NCBI RefSeq assembly: GCF_001922985.1
Contig: NZ_MRUH01000022.1
Span: 62,001-126,000, forward strand
Origin: Teredinibacter waterburyi
GTDB lineage: Bacteria; Pseudomonadota; Gammaproteobacteria; Pseudomonadales; Cellvibrionaceae
Direction of reading: 5' to 3'
DNA length: 64,000 bases
A program made the position numbers and the translations under genes. The notes beneath the pieces are model-generated. The model did not search any database, had not been told where the DNA came from, and was given only the letters and a program-made list of their open reading frames with translations. Shown here piece by piece: positions 10,592 through 19,210 of this stretch; position 1 is the first letter of the stretch, and every line of letters begins with the position of its first letter.

Positions 10592-11761
10592 TTAGCTGGC
10601 GATAGGTTGAGAGCCCAGTACGGCTTCGACGGTACGAATCTTTCCTTCGCGGACAATTTCGATAGTGACCTTGTCGCCGGGGCGCGATTGGCCAACTTCT
10701 TGAAGCCCCCACCGGCCGTCGCCGACGAGTTCACCATTGATGCGGGTGATTACGTCGCCAGAGCGCAAACCGGCAGTATGGGCTGGGCCCTGCGGATAGA
10801 TCGAGGTAATCAGCATGCCGTTGGTGGAGCGCAAGTTAAAGGACTGCGCCAGTTGCGGTGTTAACTGTTGAAATTCTACGCCCAGCCAGCCGCGTACCAC
10901 GCGTCCAAATTCAACGATATCGTTTAAGGTTTGGATCGCGGTATCGGCGGGTATCGCAAAGCCAATCCCGCCGGAGCCGGATTGATCAAGGTTGGCGGTG
11001 TTGATACCAAGTAAGTTGCCATGAGCATCGACTAGCGCACCACCGGAGTTGCCGGGGTTAATGGCGGCATCGGTTTGAATGAAGTTTTCAAAGTCGGCGA
11101 TATTGAACCCGCGTCGGCGAGTTGCGCTGATTATCCCTTGGGTGACCGTTTGTCCCATACCGAATGAATTGCCGATCGCCAGTACCACGTCGCCGACTTG
11201 CGCGTTGTCGGGCGAGCCAATGGGAATTGGCGAAATATTATCTAGATCAATTTTTAGTACGGCGAGATCGGTTTTGCGGTCGACGCCTTTAATCTCTGCG
11301 CGCGCTTCGCGGCCGTCTTGCAGCGCCACAACAATCTCGTCAACTCCCGAGATAACGTGATTATTGGTAAGAATGTAGCCTTCACTTGAAACGATTACAC
11401 CAGAGCCGCGCGCGAGTTGCATACGCTGTTGAGCAGGGATATCGGAGCGATTGAAGTAAAGCCTGAATATGGGATTGTCAGCAAGCGGGTGGCGGCGATT
11501 CTTGATTTGTTTAAGTGTATAGAGGTTCACCACAGATGGTGCTGCACGCCTTACTGCATTGGCGTAAGAGGTTTGGCCCTGGCCGTGCCAGTTGTCGCCT
11601 TCCTCTGGTGATAGTGAAGCTGAACTATTGCCGCTGTTGCTTTGCGGTGGCCTACCCGTTTGCAGTTGGGGGAATAATACTAGTGACGCAAGCGCAACCA
11701 GCACGCCAAGTGTGGCGGGCCAGCGAAGGTAGAGGAAAAGTGCGCGTAAGCGTTGAGTCAT
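10592..11761 (-). CDS. degS: DegS/AlgW-like periplasmic serine protease
   Basis: DegS-type proteases sense misfolded outer-membrane proteins and cut the anti-sigma factor RseA/MucA to start the envelope stress response. The 389-residue protein has one N-terminal membrane anchor (about residues 14-31), a trypsin-like domain with His (TNNHVI), Asp (TDLAVLKID) and Ser (NPGNSGGALVD), and a single C-terminal PDZ domain. One PDZ domain plus an anchor favours DegS/AlgW over DegP or DegQ, which have two PDZ domains. A hydrophilic linker rich in Ser, Gly and Gln follows the anchor. Its place near zapG, zapE and rplM matches E. coli and Pseudomonas. Confidence 0.92.
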   Translation of the reverse strand: MTQRLRALFLYLRWPATLGVLVALASLVLFPQLQTGRPPQSNSGNSSASLSPEEGDNWHGQGQTSYANAVRRAAPSVVNLYTLKQIKNRRHPLADNPIFRLYFNRSDIPAQQRMQLARGSGVIVSSEGYILTNNHVISGVDEIVVALQDGREARAEIKGVDRKTDLAVLKIDLDNISPIPIGSPDNAQVGDVVLAIGNSFGMGQTVTQGIISATRRRGFNIADFENFIQTDAAINPGNSGGALVDAHGNLLGINTANLDQSGSGGIGFAIPADTAIQTLNDIVEFGRVVRGWLGVEFQQLTPQLAQSFNLRSTNGMLITSIYPQGPAHTAGLRSGDVITRINGELVGDGRWGLQEVGQSRPGDKVTIEIVREGKIRTVEAVLGSQPIAS

Positions 11762-11814
11762 TAGTGGCTCTAGATGTTCGCGCAGCGGTGGACGCTGCGC
11801 ATCGAGGTTATTGA

Positions 11815-12309
11815 TTAACTGGTGGTTTTTGTCTTTGGCTTAGTGGCGTGTAGAGGGTGTTGCGCGTGCAGCTCGTCGTCATCTTTCAAGCCGTAATCTT
11901 CGCTTAGAGTACCTTTTTGCCCTGGTGTTTTTGGGGCCCAGTCTTTGGGGGCTTCGTATTTGATGTCGTCCATCTCGAACTTTGCTTCGATGCCCAGATG
12001 CGGGTCGCCGGTCGCCAGCATGTCTCGACCGATTTCAGAATTGGTCAGAGATATAGCCCCCTTGGCAAGGTGCTCGTGAACCTCTCTATAGCTTTGGGTG
12101 AGATTGTTCACCAGCTTGGATGTGTCGGCAAAATGCTGAGCAACTTCTTGTTGATATTGGTTCAGCTCTTGGCGGGCGAGATCGAGGCTCTTTTCGAGGT
12201 CTCGTTGCTGTTCTGGTGGCACCAGTGAGCGACTAATAACGGCGCCAATCAAACCGCCAACACAGAACACGATTGCGCTGATCATTAATAAAATTTCAAG
12301 CGAAAACAA
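11815..12309 (-). CDS. zapG: ZapG (YhcB, DUF1043) inner-membrane division protein
   Basis: ZapG/YhcB is a single-pass membrane protein with a long cytoplasmic coiled coil that links cell division and envelope growth. I place the start at a TTG (12309-12307), because GGAGG (complement of 12316-12320) sits six bases upstream. Starts further upstream would put 41 residues, without family resemblance, ahead of the membrane helix. The 164-residue product begins MFSLEILLMISAIVFCVGG, followed by a coiled coil rich in Glu, Gln and Leu (about residues 35-95) and a charged tail ending in Lys/Thr repeats. It lies between degS and zapE, as in E. coli. Confidence 0.85.
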   Translation of the reverse strand: MFSLEILLMISAIVFCVGGLIGAVISRSLVPPEQQRDLEKSLDLARQELNQYQQEVAQHFADTSKLVNNLTQSYREVHEHLAKGAISLTNSEIGRDMLATGDPHLGIEAKFEMDDIKYEAPKDWAPKTPGQKGTLSEDYGLKDDDELHAQHPLHATKPKTKTTS

Positions 12310-12573
12310 AGTAAGCCTCCAATAATTCCTTGCGCTATATAGTTGGCCTGATGCGTGTTGCTTGCATCGAGGGCTCTGAATGCTGCCTATAATACACCAG
12401 TGAGGGTTTGGAGCAGCCACAAGAATCGACAAAATTAGCTAAGGCTTGGAATAAACGCCTCAGCGAGCTGGTATAGTAGCGTCTTTGTGTATGCGAAATA
12501 GTCGTTGAATCTCCGCTTTCGACGTTATGTTTGAATCTATCCGCAACTCTAGCCGTTTTTTAGCAGTGTCTTT

Positions 12574-13704
12574 ATGGTCGACTCCCCTTTACAGCGTTAC
12601 ACCAGCGATCTGGCCGCGGGTTATCAGCCGGATGCGGCTCAGAAACACGCCATCGAATTACTCGACGAGTTAAGTCGTCAATTAGCAGCGCCTAGTGCGA
12701 AAGCTAGCTGGGTTCGCGCCAAACTCGATACCGGTTCGCTTTGGCAGCGTATGCGCAATGCCTTACAGCCACTGCCGGCTGTACCTCAGGGGCTGTATTT
12801 TTGGGGTGGGGTTGGACGCGGCAAAACCTATTTGATGGATCTTTTTTTCGAAGCCTTGCCTTTCGAGCAGAAGTTGCGCACCCACTTTCACCGCTTTATG
12901 CGCAGCGTACATAAAGAGTTGAAAACCTTACCAGAGCAGGCAAACCCCCTAGATATTGTCGCCGAGAAAATTGCACAGGATACTCGCGTCATCTGTTTTG
13001 ATGAGTTTTTTGTTGTCGACATTACCGACGCGATGATTCTAGCTAACTTGTTGCGCGCTCTGTTTGCGCGTGGTGTTGTGCTGGTGGCGACATCCAATAT
13101 TGAGCCTAATGGTTTGTATCGCGACGGTTTGCAGAGGGCGCGTTTCTTGCCCGCAATCGGGTTGCTAAACCAGCATACTCAAGTGGTAAATGTGGATGGT
13201 GGTATTGACTACCGCTTGCGTGCATTGGAGCAGTTGCCATTATACCAATGGCCACACAGCGAACAGGCTGTTACTCAGCTGCAGGCTTGCTTTAATGATT
13301 TAGTTTCCGAGCATGAAGTGATCCGGCAGAATTGTACTGTCGAGATTGAGGGGCGCCATATCGCGGTTAAACGCTTGGCGGACGGGGTTGTGTGGTTTGA
13401 TTTCTTAGCGCTATGCGACGGTCCGAGGTCACAGAATGACTATATCGAGCTGGCACGTGAGTTCCATACGGTGATTGTTGCGGGCGTTCCGGCGTTTACC
13501 GCAGCCAATGACGATCAGGCGCGCCGTTTCATTTATCTTGTTGATGAGTTTTACGATCGCGGAGTGAAACTGATCTTGTCGGCTGATTTGCCGCTCGCAG
13601 AGCTTTACGGCGATGGGTGTTTAGGGTTTGAGTTTGAGCGCACTATGAGCAGGCTTCGAGAAATGCAAAGTACCGATTATTTAGCTCGAGCCCACAAGTC
13701 TTAA
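12574..13704 (+). CDS. zapE: ZapE, AFG1-like cell-division ATPase
   Basis: ZapE is a cytoplasmic ATPase related to mitochondrial AFG1/LACE1 that associates with the Z ring and destabilises FtsZ polymers under stress. The 376-residue protein has the Walker A motif GGVGRGKT at residues 78-85 and a Walker B segment VICFDEFFVVD, with the family's characteristic HFHRFM between them. It is divergent from zapG. Its TAA stop shares bases with the stop of the convergent gene at 13701 inside a TTAA. Confidence 0.94.
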   Translation: MVDSPLQRYTSDLAAGYQPDAAQKHAIELLDELSRQLAAPSAKASWVRAKLDTGSLWQRMRNALQPLPAVPQGLYFWGGVGRGKTYLMDLFFEALPFEQKLRTHFHRFMRSVHKELKTLPEQANPLDIVAEKIAQDTRVICFDEFFVVDITDAMILANLLRALFARGVVLVATSNIEPNGLYRDGLQRARFLPAIGLLNQHTQVVNVDGGIDYRLRALEQLPLYQWPHSEQAVTQLQACFNDLVSEHEVIRQNCTVEIEGRHIAVKRLADGVVWFDFLALCDGPRSQNDYIELAREFHTVIVAGVPAFTAANDDQARRFIYLVDEFYDRGVKLILSADLPLAELYGDGCLGFEFERTMSRLREMQSTDYLARAHKS

Positions 13705-14630
13705 TAGGTCGTGGTATTGCGAAAGGTTTGAATGATCGCGGCATTTTCCGCTTCGCTTAATTTTGGGTTGGGTAGGATAATAATTGTCGCTTCTTTTGGA
13801 ATCGGGTTCGCAAGCTGCTTTGGGAAGTGTTTTTGTAGCAGCTTGGTGAGAGAGCCATCGCTAAAAATTTGTTCTATACCATATTGATACCGAGCGGCTA
13901 TGAGGGGGTTGTTACGACTCACCACTATTTGTACGGGGAGCGGGTAGTAAATGTAAATATCCGGAAGTATCGTCAAGGTAGGCTGGGTTGTCGAGGCGTT
14001 GGCTAAGGCTCCATCGACTTCCAGCACACTTAGCGGCAGGAGCTGAAAGCGCCCACTGGTAAGCATACGGAATAGATTGCCAAAGCTTTCCGATGTTACG
14101 ACATTTACGTCCGCCGCTCGGTAGATCTCAACCTCAGTCCAGTTACTTCCCTGCCCAATCTTGAATTGTTTTAATTCGTCTAATGAACGAATTTGACTCA
14201 ACTGAGCCAAGTTCCGGCTGTCGATAATAGATTGTCGCAAACCGATCATATGTTTGAGGTAAGGTCGCGAAAATACAGCAATTTGGTCTGTACCGTGAAA
14301 CTGGTTAGAAAGGTCGCTATTTACTAGTGAGTCCCACTCGTTTTCGAGAAGCCCTTTGCGTGCTCTCGCTACCGACATTGGGCGGGAATCTGTATTGAGC
14401 TTGTAGGGGCCGAATTTATCGCTGCCGGCATCTAATATCAGCGAGATTAAGTCTAGGTAAAATGCATCTAGCGATTGGCTCCCGTAAGAGGGGATGTGGC
14501 GAATTTCCTGCGGTAAAGCTGGCGTCTCGTCGACTACTCCGCCACGAGCGAAGCCAGAAGCCGCTGACAGCGCCGCTGTTAAGGCAGCGCAGCAGATAAG
14601 AAATCGCTGAAATCTAATCAAAAGCCGCAA
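13701..14630 (-). CDS. Putative periplasmic solute-binding-like protein
   Basis: A signal peptide (hydrophobic stretch about 8-27, likely cleavage after GFA) is followed by a domain resembling family 3 amino-acid-binding proteins, with a segment SLDELKQFKIGQG and a C-terminal helix YGIEQIFSDGSLTKLLQKHFP typical of that fold. The ligand is unknown. No ABC permease or ATPase genes are nearby, so a transport role is not supported; such orphan domains are often sensory or of unknown role. The start is a TTG at 14630 with GGAGA ten bases upstream. The stop overlaps the zapE stop. Confidence 0.65.
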   Translation of the reverse strand: MRLLIRFQRFLICCAALTAALSAASGFARGGVVDETPALPQEIRHIPSYGSQSLDAFYLDLISLILDAGSDKFGPYKLNTDSRPMSVARARKGLLENEWDSLVNSDLSNQFHGTDQIAVFSRPYLKHMIGLRQSIIDSRNLAQLSQIRSLDELKQFKIGQGSNWTEVEIYRAADVNVVTSESFGNLFRMLTSGRFQLLPLSVLEVDGALANASTTQPTLTILPDIYIYYPLPVQIVVSRNNPLIAARYQYGIEQIFSDGSLTKLLQKHFPKQLANPIPKEATIIILPNPKLSEAENAAIIQTFRNTTTY

Positions 14631-14999
14631 AGCGATCGTTTCTCCATAAGTGATGGCCGCAAGTGATGGCCGCGCCGCTTGATACTGGGTGCGGCAATAT
14701 AATGGCTGAAGGCCAGTTAAGTATGGCCTAAGGTTTGTGTTTTCGCGATTAATCGGGATAAAAGCACGCTTAAATTGCGTTAATTCTATAGGTAGGTGGC
14801 GCTCTAATAGCTTTCAGTTAAGTCGTGTGCTTAAGCTAGTGATTCTTGTTCTAATAACGGAGCTAGAAGTGTCTATGGAGTTGCTTGATTATTGCTCAAG
14901 GCTTCTGTAGAATCCGCGCTCCTTTTGGTCTGTGGGCTATTCCGCGACCGCATTTTGGATTTTAAATATAAACCCGTACCTTCGTAAGGCAGATATAAC
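14631..14999. other. Intergenic region upstream of rplM, with a 13-bp tandem duplication
   Basis: No gene is seen. AAGTGATGGCCGC is present twice in tandem at 14648-14660 and 14661-14673, just upstream of the gene starting at 14630. The right half holds the probable rplM promoter and leader. Confidence 0.6.
14908..14925 (+). promoter_or_regulatory. Probable rplM-rpsI promoter -10 and GC-rich discriminator
   Basis: TAGAAT at 14908-14913 is followed at once by CCGCGCTCC, a GC-rich discriminator of the kind seen at stringently controlled ribosomal promoters. No -35 box with good spacing is visible. The rpmE promoter in this window has a near-identical element. Confidence 0.45.
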
Positions 15000-15428
15000 A
15001 TGAAGACCATCAGTGCCAACAATGAAACAGTTCAACGCGACTGGTACATCATCGACGCAGAAGGCAAGACTCTCGGCCGTATGGCTGCAGAGATTGCTCA
15101 CCGCTTGCGCGGGAAGCATAAGCCTGAGTTTACCCCTCACGTGGATACTGGCGACTACATCGTTGTAGTTAACGCCGAAAAAGTACACGTGACGGGTAAA
15201 AAAGCGAAAGATAAGATGTACTATCATCACACCGGTTATATCGGTGGGATCAAGTCGATTAGCTTCGAAAAATTAATCGTTAAAGCTCCTGAGCGCACCA
15301 TTGAAACAGCCGTACGCGGCATGTTGCCAAGAGGCCCATTGGGTCGTGCAATGTTCAAGAAACTCAAGGTGTATGCCGGCGATGTGCATCCACATACCGC
15401 ACAACAGCCGCAAGAACTCAACATATAA
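15000..15428 (+). CDS. rplM: 50S ribosomal protein L13
   Basis: L13 binds 23S rRNA early in large-subunit assembly. The 142-residue protein has full family length. Typical segments are [15 protein letters not shown] near the N-terminus, [10 protein letters not shown], and [21 protein letters not shown] toward the C-terminus in shortened form here. It is followed after 15 bases by rpsI, the universal partner, and the pair is probably transcribed from the promoter near 14908. Confidence 0.98.
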   Translation: MKTISANNETVQRDWYIIDAEGKTLGRMAAEIAHRLRGKHKPEFTPHVDTGDYIVVVNAEKVHVTGKKAKDKMYYHHTGYIGGIKSISFEKLIVKAPERTIETAVRGMLPRGPLGRAMFKKLKVYAGDVHPHTAQQPQELNI

Positions 15429-15443
15429 GATCAGGAGCATAAC

Positions 15444-15836
15444 ATGGCAGCTGAACAATACTACGGTACGGGTCGTCGTAAAACGTCCACCGCGCGCGTA
15501 TTCCTAACGACAGGAACAGGCGTAATCACTGTAAACGACCGCACTCTAGATGAGTACTTCGGTCGTGAAGTAGCTCGTATGATCGTGCGCCAGCCTTTGG
15601 TGCTTACCGATAATAATGAGCGCTTCGACGTAAAAGTCACTGTAAAAGGTGGTGGTTCATTCGGGCAGGCCGGTGCAATTCGCCACGGTGTTACGCGTGC
15701 CTTGATGGCCTACGATGAGGCCTTGCGCCAATCGTTGCGTGCCGCAGGTTACGTTACGCGTGACGCGCGTGAAGTTGAACGGAAGAAAGTTGGTTTGCGC
15801 AAAGCGCGTAAGAAGCCACAATTCTCAAAGCGTTAA
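15444..15836 (+). CDS. rpsI: 30S ribosomal protein S9
   Basis: S9 sits in the small-subunit head, and its basic C-terminal tail reaches toward P-site tRNA. The 130-residue protein begins with [19 protein letters not shown] and ends with the conserved RKKPQFSKR tail, whose terminal Lys-Arg contacts tRNA. An AGGAG at 15432-15436 precedes the ATG. A strong terminator at 15891 ends the rplM-rpsI unit. Confidence 0.98.
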   Translation: MAAEQYYGTGRRKTSTARVFLTTGTGVITVNDRTLDEYFGREVARMIVRQPLVLTDNNERFDVKVTVKGGGSFGQAGAIRHGVTRALMAYDEALRQSLRAAGYVTRDAREVERKKVGLRKARKKPQFSKR

Positions 15837-15890
15837 TTCGCACGCTTGGTTGTTTGGGTGGGGCTTTTTGTGCCACCTCAAAACCTTCGG

Positions 15891-15924
15891 AAAACGCCCA
15901 AGCCGTTGTGGTTTGGGCGTTTTT
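15891..15924 (+). terminator. Terminator after rplM-rpsI
   Basis: ACGCCCAA at 15894-15901 pairs with TTGGGCGT at 15913-15920; A's on the left and a T run on the right extend the stem. Confidence 0.85.
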
Positions 15925-16136
15925 GTTTTCTGTCGTCGCGTGTATGGATGTGGCAAAAAACGCCTTTTTCCTTGTTACTTTTGGGGAATTTCTTTACCAT
16001 ATCGCCACTTTTTATGGGGGCGTTTTCTCTGTAATAGGTTGCGCAGAGCCTGGGGTTTTGCTCCAGTCCAAATAAGTCTCTTGGTTTAATTTCCGTGATC
16101 GACCCCTGCGAGTGTCGGTGGTACGGAATTAGCGAC

Positions 16137-16142
16137 TATAAT
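16137..16142 (+). promoter_or_regulatory. Candidate -10 element for petA-petBC
   Basis: A perfect TATAAT lies 160 bases before petA. No good -35 box is visible, so support is limited. Confidence 0.3.
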
Positions 16143-16301
16143 AAGCCTGACTTTTTTCAGGGCCTCTGTGGTTGTGAATGGCTGCTCGTTAAGTTCAGTA
16201 ATTTACAATCCTCGCCACCTGTTCATACGAATATCATTTTCCGAGATTCGCGACATCAATCAAAACTGGCCTACAGTAAGCTGTAAGGGGAGAAGATCGT
16301 C

Positions 16302-16895
16302 ATGAGTAATGACGGAGTTAACCAAAGTCGTCGGCGGGTACTAACCGCGATGACGTCTGTTGTCGGTGCCGCCGGTGTAGTGGGCGTTGCTGTTCCATTT
16401 GTGGGTTCTTGGAACCCGAGTGCTAAAGCGAAAGCCGCTGGCGCTCCAGTAGAGTTTAATCTATCAAAACTAGTACCTGGTCAGATGGTAACGGTTGAGT
16501 GGCGTGGCAAGCCTGTCTATGTTGTACGTCGCACGCAGGAGTCTCTTCAGAGTCTTGATGCCGTTGCAGATCGTTTGCGCGACCCAGAGTCTGCGAAATC
16601 AGTTCAGCCGGCTTACACACAGAATGTCTACCGTTCAATTAAAGAAGAATTTTTGGTTTTAGTGGGTATTTGTACTCACTTGGGGTGTGCCCCGACCTAT
16701 CGGCCCGATGTAGGTGCTGAAGATCTTGGTGGATCTGAGTGGCTGGGCGGTTTTTTCTGTCGCTGCCACGGTTCAAAATTTGATTTGGCCGGTCGTGTGT
16801 TTCAAGGTGTTCCAGCGCCAATCAATCTGGAAATCCCCCCTTATAAATTTCTAAACGACGATGTGATTCTCATCGGCGTAGATCAGGAGGCTTAA
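16302..16895 (+). CDS. petA: Rieske iron-sulfur subunit of the cytochrome bc1 complex
   Basis: The Rieske protein takes one electron from ubiquinol at the Qo site of bc1 and passes it to cytochrome c1. The 197-residue protein starts with a Tat-type signal (SRRRVLTAM at about residues 9-17) and one membrane anchor. The [2Fe-2S] motifs are CTHLGC at 124-129 and CRCHGS at 153-158: Cys124, His126, Cys153 and His156 bind the cluster, and Cys129 and Cys155 form the stabilising disulfide. The fused cytochrome b/c1 gene follows after four bases, so the operon is petA-petBC. Confidence 0.97.
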   Translation: MSNDGVNQSRRRVLTAMTSVVGAAGVVGVAVPFVGSWNPSAKAKAAGAPVEFNLSKLVPGQMVTVEWRGKPVYVVRRTQESLQSLDAVADRLRDPESAKSVQPAYTQNVYRSIKEEFLVLVGICTHLGCAPTYRPDVGAEDLGGSEWLGGFFCRCHGSKFDLAGRVFQGVPAPINLEIPPYKFLNDDVILIGVDQEA

Positions 16896-16899
16896 GAAG

Positions 16900-19134
16900 A
16901 TGACAAGTTGGCTTACTGGTTTGTGGAATTGGGTCGATGCACGTTTGCCTGTACAGCGTGCGTGGGATACCCACATGGGCAAGTACTACGCGCCCAAAAA
17001 CTTTAACTTTTGGTACTTTTTTGGTGTGCTCTCATTGGTTGTGCTGGTTAACCAGCTGCTAACCGGTGTTTGGCTTACTATGAGTTATAACCCAACCGCG
17101 GAAGGCGCTTTCGCCTCTGTTGAGTACATCATGCGCGATGTGCCTTACGGTTGGTTGATCCGCTATATGCACTCAACCGGCGCCTCGGCGTTCTTTTTGG
17201 TTGTGTATCTGCATATGTTCCGTGGCCTTATGTACGGTTCCTACCGCGCTCCTCGAGAGTTGGTGTGGATCTTCGGGATGGTGATCTACGTTGCTTTGAT
17301 GGCTGAGGCCTTCATGGGTTACGTATTGCCTTGGGGGCAAATGTCCTACTGGGGCGCGCAGGTTATTGTGAACTTGTTTGGCGCAATTCCTTATGTAGGC
17401 GAAGATCTCGTTCAGTGGATTCGCGGCGATTACCTTATTTCCGGTGCGACTTTGAATCGCTTTTTTGCCTTGCATGTTGTCGCGGTGCCAATCGTGCTGT
17501 TAGCTTTGGTGGTATTGCACCTGCTAGCGCTTCACGAAGTTGGCTCGAACAATCCCGACGGCGTTGAGATCAAAAAGAATAAAGATGAAAACGGCATACC
17601 GAAAGATGGTATTCCCTTCCATCCATATTATTCAGTACACGATCTCGTTGGTATTACGGTATTTCTGTTTGCCTTTTGTGGGGTGATATTCTTTGCTCCA
17701 GAGATGGGCGGTATGTTCCTTGAGCACGCCAACTTTGAACAGGCAAATGGTCTGAAAACGCCAGAGCATATCGCGCCGGTTTGGTATTTCACCCCGTTCT
17801 ATGCGATTTTACGGGCTGTTACTTTTGATCTGGGTGGCGTGTTCACTTCCAAGCTGCTCGGCTTTATTGCCATGGCCTTGGCGATTGTGATTCTGTTCTT
17901 CCTACCTTGGTTGGATCGCTCAAAAGCAAAATCTGTACGCTACAAAGGCTTTGTCTCGAAGTTGATGCTGATTTTGTTCGCAGCTAACTTTGTTGTTCTA
18001 GGTATTTTAGGACTTAAAGCTCCATCGTTAGAGCGTACGATGCTCGCACAGATTGCAACGCTCTTTTACTTTGCGTTCTTTTTAACCATGCCATTTTGGA
18101 CCAACGCAGGTCGTAAGAGCTTCTTCTCTATTGTGGTTAGTTGGGCTTTGGCATTGTGGATTGCCTATGCATCTGCTGTAACGCTTATCCATGCGATGAA
18201 CGCCCCAGACTCTCACGTTGTATGGTTTGTTTACCTCTACGGTTTTGCAGTTGCAGGTTTTGTTGCGGCGCTGCCTTGGTTAACTGCGAAAGACTCTGAG
18301 AAGCCCGAGCCGGCGCGTTTGCAGATGAAAGGTTTACCTAAGACGCTTGTCTGGGGTGGGTTTGTACTGTTCTTGCTGTTGGTGATTATCCCAATTAAAG
18401 CCGTCGGTGCTACCGGCGGTGCCTGTGGTGCTGTGCCCTGTGATCATTTCGAAGCTGATCTAAGCGATAAAGAATCTTTACAAACCGGCGCTAAGTACTT
18501 CGTCAACTATTGTATGGGGTGCCACGCGGCGTCTTATTCACGTTTTGAGCGAGTTGCGACTGACTTGGATATCCCGTCTGAAGCAATGTTAGAGAACTTG
18601 GTGTTCGGTGATCAGCGGATCGGTGATTTGATGACCATTTCTATGACGCCAGAAAAGTCCAAGAAGTGGTTAGGGGCTGCTCCTCCCGATCTTACCTTAG
18701 CTGCGCGCGCGCGTTCGCCCGAGTGGATTTATACCTTCCTACGTAACTTCTACAAAGATGATTCGCGTCCAACTGGTGTAAATAACAAAGTGTTCGCCAG
18801 TGTGGGCATGCCGCATGTGCTGTTAGAGTTACAGGGCCTGCCCGAGTGTGCGCCCGGTGAAGCGCATGACGGCCACGGTGACGTGGTTCGTAACGAAATG
18901 GGTGAGCCAGTGTTAACCTCTTGTGGGTCATTACAGGTTGGTGATTTTAAGGGCTCCTTGACGGCTGAAGAGTATGATCAGGCTGTCTACGATTTAGTGA
19001 ACTTTATGACTTACATGGCTGAGCCGGTTGCCGACTCACGTGTAAGAATTGGTATTTATGTATTTCTATTCCTGTCTGTACTTCTCGTATTTACCTGGTT
19101 GTTGAATCGTGAGTATTGGAAAGACGTACATTAA
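16900..19134 (+). CDS. Fused cytochrome b / cytochrome c1 of the bc1 complex
   Basis: One uninterrupted 744-residue frame encodes both catalytic membrane subunits of ubiquinol:cytochrome c oxidoreductase. Residues 1-400 are cytochrome b with haem ligands His91, His105, His192 and His207 and a Qo-site motif PVWY at 293-296. Residues about 406-460 add two further hydrophobic segments not in ordinary cytochrome b. A signal-peptide-like segment at about 483-504 ends in AVGA. Residues about 515-744 are cytochrome c1 with haem motif CMGCH at 538-542, a likely axial methionine in SVGMPHVL, and a C-terminal anchor. Eleven segments before c1 would place it in the periplasm. Cleavage after AVGA would give separate subunits, as for Bradyrhizobium FbcH; this is inference. 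Confidence 0.93.
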   Translation: MTSWLTGLWNWVDARLPVQRAWDTHMGKYYAPKNFNFWYFFGVLSLVVLVNQLLTGVWLTMSYNPTAEGAFASVEYIMRDVPYGWLIRYMHSTGASAFFLVVYLHMFRGLMYGSYRAPRELVWIFGMVIYVALMAEAFMGYVLPWGQMSYWGAQVIVNLFGAIPYVGEDLVQWIRGDYLISGATLNRFFALHVVAVPIVLLALVVLHLLALHEVGSNNPDGVEIKKNKDENGIPKDGIPFHPYYSVHDLVGITVFLFAFCGVIFFAPEMGGMFLEHANFEQANGLKTPEHIAPVWYFTPFYAILRAVTFDLGGVFTSKLLGFIAMALAIVILFFLPWLDRSKAKSVRYKGFVSKLMLILFAANFVVLGILGLKAPSLERTMLAQIATLFYFAFFLTMPFWTNAGRKSFFSIVVSWALALWIAYASAVTLIHAMNAPDSHVVWFVYLYGFAVAGFVAALPWLTAKDSEKPEPARLQMKGLPKTLVWGGFVLFLLLVIIPIKAVGATGGACGAVPCDHFEADLSDKESLQTGAKYFVNYCMGCHAASYSRFERVATDLDIPSEAMLENLVFGDQRIGDLMTISMTPEKSKKWLGAAPPDLTLAARARSPEWIYTFLRNFYKDDSRPTGVNNKVFASVGMPHVLLELQGLPECAPGEAHDGHGDVVRNEMGEPVLTSCGSLQVGDFKGSLTAEEYDQAVYDLVNFMTYMAEPVADSRVRIGIYVFLFLSVLLVFTWLLNREYWKDVH

Positions 19135-19152
19135 TAAGCGCTTGGCAGTGGT

Positions 19153-19180
19153 AAGGCCCTAATGGGCCTTTCTCTGTCTT
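19153..19180 (+). terminator. Terminator after petBC
   Basis: AAGGCCC at 19153-19159 pairs with GGGCCTT at 19164-19170 around TAAT, followed by a pyrimidine-rich T tract. It separates the pet operon from sspA. Confidence 0.7.
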
Positions 19181-19210
19181 TGGACTACTAACATACTTTG
19201 GGGATAGAAA

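Larger units (their letters stand above)
15837..16301. other. Intergenic region between rpsI and petA
   Basis: It holds the rpsI terminator at 15891-15924 and a possible -10 element for petA at 16137. Short open frames here lack ribosome binding sites and protein-like composition, and I do not accept them as genes. Confidence 0.6.

Noticed and set aside
16095-16286. Open frame upstream of petA
   Set aside because: It has no ribosome binding site, overlaps the likely promoter, and its composition is unlike a protein.
16900-19134. The b/c1 fusion as a simple loss of the petB stop codon
   Set aside because: Two extra hydrophobic segments lie between the domains, so loss of a stop in a Pseudomonas-like arrangement does not explain it.
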